Of a stretch of 64,000 nt of DNA, positions 60,136 to 64,000 are shown in pieces. Within the stretch, counting starts at the first letter, position 1. Every line of letters begins with the position of its first letter. Both the position numbers and the translations under genes were made by a program. Location: positions 3,116,158-3,180,157 of the forward strand of contig NZ_LT827015.1 in the NCBI RefSeq assembly GCF_900169075.1, read 5' to 3'. The DNA comes from Chryseobacterium phocaeense. Lineage in GTDB: Bacteria > Bacteroidota > Bacteroidia > Flavobacteriales > Weeksellaceae. The notes beneath the pieces are model-generated. The model had not been told where the DNA came from. It saw only the letters and a list, made by a program, of their open reading frames with translations, and ran no database searches.

Positions 60136-60167
60136 AAGGAGCTGTACAATACAGTTCCTTTTTTTAT
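60136..60167 (+). terminator. Terminator of hemH
   Basis: An 11-bp stem, AAGGAGCTGTA / TACAGTTCCTT, with one G-T pair, loop CAA, then a run of seven T; 7 nt past the stop. Confidence 0.88.
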
Positions 60168-60172
60168 CATAC

Positions 60173-60366
60173 TAAACACAAATAACACGAATGATTTCAC
60201 AAATGACCACAAACATCTGTGAAAATCCATGCAATCTGTGGGAAATTTTTAATCACAAAAGCCACAAAAGTTTTCTGACACTTTAGTCATTTGAAGTTTA
60301 ATATGGGAGTACGTAGAAGTTCACATAAGTTTAGAAAAAATCAAAGATTTTTATATTAATAATTCA
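60173..60366 (+). repeat. Long intergenic repeat family, second near-complete copy
   Basis: It shares all ordered blocks with the copy at 35130: CACAAATAACACGAATGA, CATCTGTGAAAATC, ATCTGTGGGAAAT, CACAAAAGTTTT, TTTGAAGTTTAATA, GTAGAAGTTCACATAAG and AAAAAATCAAAGATTTTT. Confidence 0.8.
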
Positions 60367-60378
60367 ACCAAAAACAGC

Positions 60379-60520
60379 ACAAACATCTGTGAAAATCCGT
60401 GCAATCTGTAGGAAATTTTAATCACAAAAGGCGCAAAAGTTTTTTTGACACTTTAAAATTTTAAGTTAAATGATCCGTGAGTAAAGTGCACTTAAGCTTA
60501 AAAAAAATCAAAGGTTTTTC
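60379..60520 (+). repeat. Long intergenic repeat family, tandem partial copy
   Basis: CACAAACATCTGTGAAAATC, ATCTGTAGGAAATT, CACAAAAGGCGCAAAAGTTTT, then a diverged tail with AAAAAAATCAAAGGTTTTT. It directly follows the previous copy. Confidence 0.7.
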
Positions 60521-60620
60521 CTTAACTATTCTTATCTCCTTAACTAATTCTTAATGTTTCAAAAAACACGTACCAAGTTTTAAAATCTGCAATATCTGCT
60601 TAATCTGCGAGAGATTTATC

Positions 60621-60650
60621 ATAAAAAAAGCCCTCCTAAAAATGAAGGCT
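60621..60650 (-). terminator. Terminator of the T9SS plug gene
   Basis: Short hairpin AGCCcTC / GAaGGCT, followed on the minus strand by seven T. It lies 28 nt past the stop. Confidence 0.65.
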
Positions 60651-60677
60651 GTACTATAAAAAGATCTTATGTCTGAA

Positions 60678-61892
60678 CTATTTCCCAATAGGCGTTCTGA
60701 ACTCCCCATATCCCATCAGTCCGTCATAATTTCGTCCGAAAGGCGCATAGTATAAAAATGCCTGGTACAGGTTTTCCGTCTGCCAGAAATTACCGTTCAC
60801 CTCTCCGAAATTTAAGGATCCGTTGCTTTCTTTCGTGGCAAGAATATAGTTATAAAAACCTTGCTTCAGGAATATTTTGGCTACATACTTTTTATTGGCT
60901 GCATCGTACTGCATCTGGTTTTCTTTGCCCGGTTTAAAATCATTGAAGCCTCCCAATACATAAATTTCTTTATCCACAGGATCAGATTCCAATGAAAAAT
61001 AAACCCACGAATAATCTGCTTCCCGCTCTGCATTTCTTTCCAGCCCCAAATCATTCCTTCTGTAATACCATGCTCCGTTCACGTCCGGCTGATACTGGTA
61101 ATTCAGAGGAAAAGCCCATACCGGGTGAAGGTACGTTTGGTTGACCCCGTCCTTTAGTTCTGTAGCACTCACCATATCGGCGGCCATATTCATATTTTTA
61201 TTATCAAAATAGTAGAATTCGTTATTTCCCGGGAATGTTAAATTCATTTGCTGGAAAAGAAGCTGATTACCCAGAGTAGCGCTCGGTTTTTGATTGCTGA
61301 TTACTACATTCGGGTTATTATTCTGCATGACATTCAGTGTCATAGAATTCACATTGGAAGAAAGGTCTCCGGCTTTGGAAGCTGCTTTTACTTCTACCCG
61401 CTGATTGACATTCGGGTTTTTGGCATCTGCGATCCTTGAGATGTTTAAAGCAACAGTGGCTGCATCTTCTACCAGATAAAAACGTCTTTTGAAAAGAGGC
61501 TTTTCTGCCGAATCTTTGTAAACAATCAATTCAAAATTCCCTGAAATCTTCGGCTGCATCTTATCATTGGGGAATGTAAGTTTATAGTGGGTATAAGCCT
61601 GTATGGTATTAAAAGAATACTCGAATTTATCTAAAAGCCCGTTCAGACTTCCTGTGGCAATCTCAGTAAAAAACAGGTTGTCATCATTCCAGTTTCTGTC
61701 GTAGTGTTTAATGGTGTACCTATAGATTTCGCTGGAATTGGTAAGGTCGTCAAAGCTTAAAATCAATTGTTCACCAAACCTGATCACAGGTGTTTCGTCA
61801 TTTGTCTGCGGATTAAAAAGCTGGATGCTCTGGATATTCTGTCCAAATACCAGTCCGCCCAAAGAAAGTAAAAGTATTCGCAATGTTTTCAT
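60678..61892 (-). CDS. type IX secretion system plug protein (DUF5103)
   Basis: 404 residues. A signal peptide (LRILLLSLGGLVFGQ) is followed by a beta-rich DUF5103 domain, with IRFGEQLILSFDDL, YTIKHYDRNWNDD, YNFNTIQAY-like segments and the late LGGFNDFKPG and NGNFWQTENLYQAFLYYAPFGRNYDGLMGYG (about residues 365-395). The family includes the T9SS Plug protein that closes the outer-membrane SprA translocon when no substrate is bound. It should sit on the periplasmic face of the outer membrane. It fits the two T9SS cargo proteins in this window. It diverges from an MBL gene across 71 nt. Confidence 0.88.
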   Translation of the reverse strand: MKTLRILLLSLGGLVFGQNIQSIQLFNPQTNDETPVIRFGEQLILSFDDLTNSSEIYRYTIKHYDRNWNDDNLFFTEIATGSLNGLLDKFEYSFNTIQAYTHYKLTFPNDKMQPKISGNFELIVYKDSAEKPLFKRRFYLVEDAATVALNISRIADAKNPNVNQRVEVKAASKAGDLSSNVNSMTLNVMQNNNPNVVISNQKPSATLGNQLLFQQMNLTFPGNNEFYYFDNKNMNMAADMVSATELKDGVNQTYLHPVWAFPLNYQYQPDVNGAWYYRRNDLGLERNAEREADYSWVYFSLESDPVDKEIYVLGGFNDFKPGKENQMQYDAANKKYVAKIFLKQGFYNYILATKESNGSLNFGEVNGNFWQTENLYQAFLYYAPFGRNYDGLMGYGEFRTPIGK

Positions 61893-61936
61893 TATGACGA
61901 AGATAACGAAAAATCGGGATTTTCTTAATAATATCG

Positions 61937-61944
61937 TATTTTTG
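61937..61944 (+). promoter_or_regulatory. -7 element of the MBL hydrolase gene
   Basis: TATTTTTG, a full match, 19 nt before the ATG at 61964. No clear -33 TTG lies at the expected distance. Confidence 0.4.
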
Positions 61945-61963
61945 AAATAAAAAAATACCAGTT

Positions 61964-62602
61964 ATGCTTCAGATTCAAGGCTTCGTCTTCAATTTCGCCA
62001 GCGAAAATACCTACATCCTTTACAACGAAAATAAAAACGCCTGGCTGATTGACCCGGGAAATATGAATGAACAGGAAACCAAAGCGATAGAAAGCTTTAT
62101 TTCTGAAAACGAATTAAAGATTCAGAAGATTCTTTTGACGCATGCCCATATAGATCATGTTCTTGGGCTTCAGTGGGCTTTTGATACCTTTAAAGTTCCG
62201 GTTCATCTTCATCAGGAGGATCAGGAGGTCCTGGATATGCTTCAGGCCAGCGGAATGAGATTCGGATTCTCTATTGATCCTGTGAAAGTAGATATCGTAT
62301 ACGTTAACGAGGGTGAAGTTCTGGAATTGGACGGAGAAAAGTTTAATATATACCACGTTCCTGGGCATTCTCCGGGAAGCGTTGTTTACCATAATGAAGA
62401 CCAGAAATTTATGATCTCCGGTGATGTTTTGTTTGAAGGAAGTATCGGAAGAACTGATCTTTACAAAGGAAACCACGAACAACTGATCAGCGGCATTACC
62501 AACAAATTATTTATCCTGGACGATGAAACCCAGGTTTTCTCCGGTCATGGCAATCCTACGAAGATTGGCTTTGAGAAGCAGTATAATCCGTTTTTTAAAT
62601 AG
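61964..62602 (+). CDS. MBL fold metallo-hydrolase (glyoxalase II-like)
   Basis: 212 residues. The metal-binding set of the lactamase fold is complete: LTHAHIDHVLG, HVPGHSPGSVVYH, SGDVLFEGSIGRTDL and SGHGNPTKIG. The GRTDL element points to the glyoxalase II/YcbL group, which hydrolyses thioesters such as S-lactoylglutathione-type compounds with two metal ions. There is no signal peptide, so it is cytoplasmic. The substrate is not certain. A short heptad element begins at its TAG stop. Confidence 0.9.
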   Translation: MLQIQGFVFNFASENTYILYNENKNAWLIDPGNMNEQETKAIESFISENELKIQKILLTHAHIDHVLGLQWAFDTFKVPVHLHQEDQEVLDMLQASGMRFGFSIDPVKVDIVYVNEGEVLELDGEKFNIYHVPGHSPGSVVYHNEDQKFMISGDVLFEGSIGRTDLYKGNHEQLISGITNKLFILDDETQVFSGHGNPTKIGFEKQYNPFFK

Positions 62603-62755
62603 GTTGGAGAGTTGCTGGTTATTAGTTATTAGTTATTAGTTATTAGTTAAAATTAATGTAAATAGTTTAGACAATCATACTCTGGTCTGAAATCTGATGT
62701 CTGTTATCTGACATCTAATATCTGGCATCTAAAATTTTGATTCTCCACTCTCATT
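62600..62755 (+). repeat. Heptad-periodic element after the MBL gene
   Basis: Starting at the stop: AGGTTGG AGAGTTG CTGGTTA, then four ATTAGTT units (62621-62648). AAAATTAATGTAAATAG and AGACAATCATACTCTG follow, then B heptads GTCTGAA ATCTGAT GTCTGTT ATCTGAC ATCTAAT ATCTGGC ATCTAAA (62685-62733). Confidence 0.85.
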
Positions 62756-62767
62756 TCCCCAAAAAGC

Positions 62768-62799
62768 AAAAACCGCCGGAAACGTTCCTGACGGTTTTT
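62768..62799 (-). terminator. Terminator of the truncated TonB receptor gene
   Basis: Stem AAAAACCG / CGGTTTTT with an inner GGAA/TTCC pair; T-rich on the minus strand. It is 24 nt past the stop. Confidence 0.75.
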
Positions 62800-62822
62800 T
62801 TATGAAGAAAATAAATATAAGT

Positions 62823-64000
62823 TTAGAAATCTAATGTGATAGAAGCTCTTGCAGCCGCACCCATGATTGGTCTTGCCATTCTGATGTTTGTTCCGGCTGT
62901 AGTCTGTGATCTTGGGTCTCCTTCGGTAATTCCGATGGTGTTGAAGATATTCGTTCCGTCTACGGCGAAACGTATTTTTCCTAACTGGTAAGACATCCCC
63001 GCTCCCATTTCTGTGAATGAAGGCAGGATATTATCATCCGTATTTCCTTCGTTCTGGAAACGTTTTCCATAATAATTCATGCTTACGTAAGCTCTCCATT
63101 GCTTGGTGATGTTTACGGCAGGAGAAATATTAAAGTAGAATTTAGGCATTCTTCTTACCGTGTTTCCATCATAATCGAAAGTAGTTCCGTCCGCATTCTT
63201 TCCTGTAAAGTCCTTGTATTTCGGGCTCTGGATAGTTCCGTTAAAGGTCACTTCAAGAACATTATTGAACAATCTGGTGTACCCTTCAATCTCTACCCCG
63301 AAATTCGTGGTATTTGCGAATTTATTTTCTGAAGTCCCGTCTGAGAATACATCTGTGAACGAAAGGTTATTAAGTGTAGAATAAAAAGGAATGATTCCGA
63401 TATCAAATGTACGCGAGTAATACTTGTACCCTACTTCCAGCTGATTGGTATCTACCGCTTTAATGGCGCTCAGATCTGACATATTATTGTAATAGGCCTC
63501 TTCATTCGGAGATCTGAAACCATGTGAGAAACGTGCGTACACCGCATTATTTCTGTTGATTTTATAATTGGAAGCCAATGTATAGGATACTTTGTTAATA
63601 TCATAATACCAGTATGTGTATTTATTCCCCAGTACTGCCATATTATCATCTGCCGTAGTGGTATCAAAACCGTGGGTACCGTCAGTAGTCAGTCCTGAAT
63701 TGTTCAGATTGGCAGTGGTGGTGTTAACTCCGTAGCCTTTGTAGAAATCACGGCTGTAGCGCATCCCTCCATTCACACTTAAAGCATCGGTGATATTATA
63801 ATCCACATTTAAATACACATCATTCAGACTTCCCTGGATCTGTGAATCTCTGATCAGGAAAGACATATCTTTAACTCCATTGTAGGTCTGGGAATATCCT
63901 GTAGCTGAAGGCGCCATGGAGGGATTCACCAGATTTAAAAGCTGTGGCCGGTCTGTAGCGGTTGTCAAAATATTACTCCAGTTCCAGTATTGATGGGATT
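62823..64000 (-). CDS. TonB-dependent receptor, C-terminal part
   Basis: 392 residues, still open at the window edge, so the N-terminus with plug and any signal lies beyond 64000 (the TTG at 63968 is internal). The sequence is the C-terminal half of a 22-strand barrel: DVYLNVDYNITDALSVNGGMRYSRDF, FSHGFRSPNEEAYYNNMSDL and FDIGIIPFYSTLNNLSFTDVF. It ends in GAAARASITLDF with the terminal Phe. FxHGFRSPNEE is the usual late-barrel TonB receptor motif. It probably imports an iron complex or similar ligand, which cannot be specified. Confidence 0.92.
   Translation of the reverse strand, partial: SHQYWNWSNILTTATDRPQLLNLVNPSMAPSATGYSQTYNGVKDMSFLIRDSQIQGSLNDVYLNVDYNITDALSVNGGMRYSRDFYKGYGVNTTTANLNNSGLTTDGTHGFDTTTADDNMAVLGNKYTYWYYDINKVSYTLASNYKINRNNAVYARFSHGFRSPNEEAYYNNMSDLSAIKAVDTNQLEVGYKYYSRTFDIGIIPFYSTLNNLSFTDVFSDGTSENKFANTTNFGVEIEGYTRLFNNVLEVTFNGTIQSPKYKDFTGKNADGTTFDYDGNTVRRMPKFYFNISPAVNITKQWRAYVSMNYYGKRFQNEGNTDDNILPSFTEMGAGMSYQLGKIRFAVDGTNIFNTIGITEGDPRSQTTAGTNIRMARPIMGAAARASITLDF

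Overview
The window comes from the chromosome of a Bacteroidota (Flavobacteriia) bacterium, most likely Chryseobacterium or a close Weeksellaceae relative. The reasons are AT-rich DNA, lack of Shine-Dalgarno sites, Bacteroidetes-type promoters (TTG/TTTG, about 20 nt, TAnnTTTG), two proteins with type IX secretion (T9SS) sorting tails plus a T9SS plug protein, the DUF4290-murA pair, and the rpmB-rpmG-DUF4295 cluster near ftsY. No tRNA, rRNA, CRISPR array, phage or complete insertion sequence was seen. 56 protein genes are described; the first and last are cut by the window edges.

Layout. 1-2683: a truncated ImmA/ScfR-type regulator, a ComF-type phosphoribosyltransferase and an alpha/beta hydrolase. 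2684-5105 (minus): der, a four-helix-bundle (S23/IVS-type) gene flanked by inverted repeats, and upp. 5695-10041 (minus): a membrane TPR/HTH regulator and katG with a perfect OxyR-type half-site upstream. 10373-15151: haem-binding and DCC-family proteins, a lipoprotein alpha-amylase (minus), then DUF4290-murA. 15228-21651 (minus): LemA-DUF2207, a free-standing NIL-domain gene whose promoter lies in a perfect palindrome, a YiiX-like hydrolase, a DUF1801 protein and a T9SS-secreted protein. 22022-24744: aminotransferase, lipoprotein, murB. 24884-31578: an apparent operon of TonB receptor, DUF4876 lipoprotein, DUF6850 beta-barrel and dihaem peroxidase. 31643-35121: unknown gene, proC, vanZ-like (minus), lnt. 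35512-37224: FG-GAP T9SS protein (minus). 37465-41018: rpmB, rpmG, DUF4295, a PqqB-like hydrolase and a secreted RidA apparently inserted ahead of ftsY, then a GlsB-type protein. 41096-47655: sppA (minus), folK and three tandem OmpA-type paralogues. 47730-56834: recQ, fmt, ribBA (degenerate cyclohydrolase half), a luciferase-like oxidoreductase, an orphan, a PIF1-like helicase and a lipoprotein. 57105-64000: gamma carbonic anhydrase, an Nfu protein with doubled N-domain, hemH, the T9SS plug protein, an MBL hydrolase and a truncated TonB receptor.

Most genes are housekeeping: peptidoglycan precursors (murA, murB), lipoprotein maturation (lnt), protein targeting (ftsY), ribosome assembly (der), nucleotide salvage (upp), Fe-S and haem (nfu, hemH), translation initiation (fmt), riboflavin and folate. 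The less ordinary material is the four-gene TonB/DUF4876/DUF6850/peroxidase unit, the palindrome-controlled NIL gene, the inverted-repeat four-helix cassette, the PqqB-like insertion, and above all a family of intergenic elements with 7-bp periodicity. These start at, or inside, the stop codons of several genes and share one internal order: heptads, an AAAATTAA block, then NTCTNNN heptads. A second, roughly 220-bp intergenic repeat family recurs at three places.
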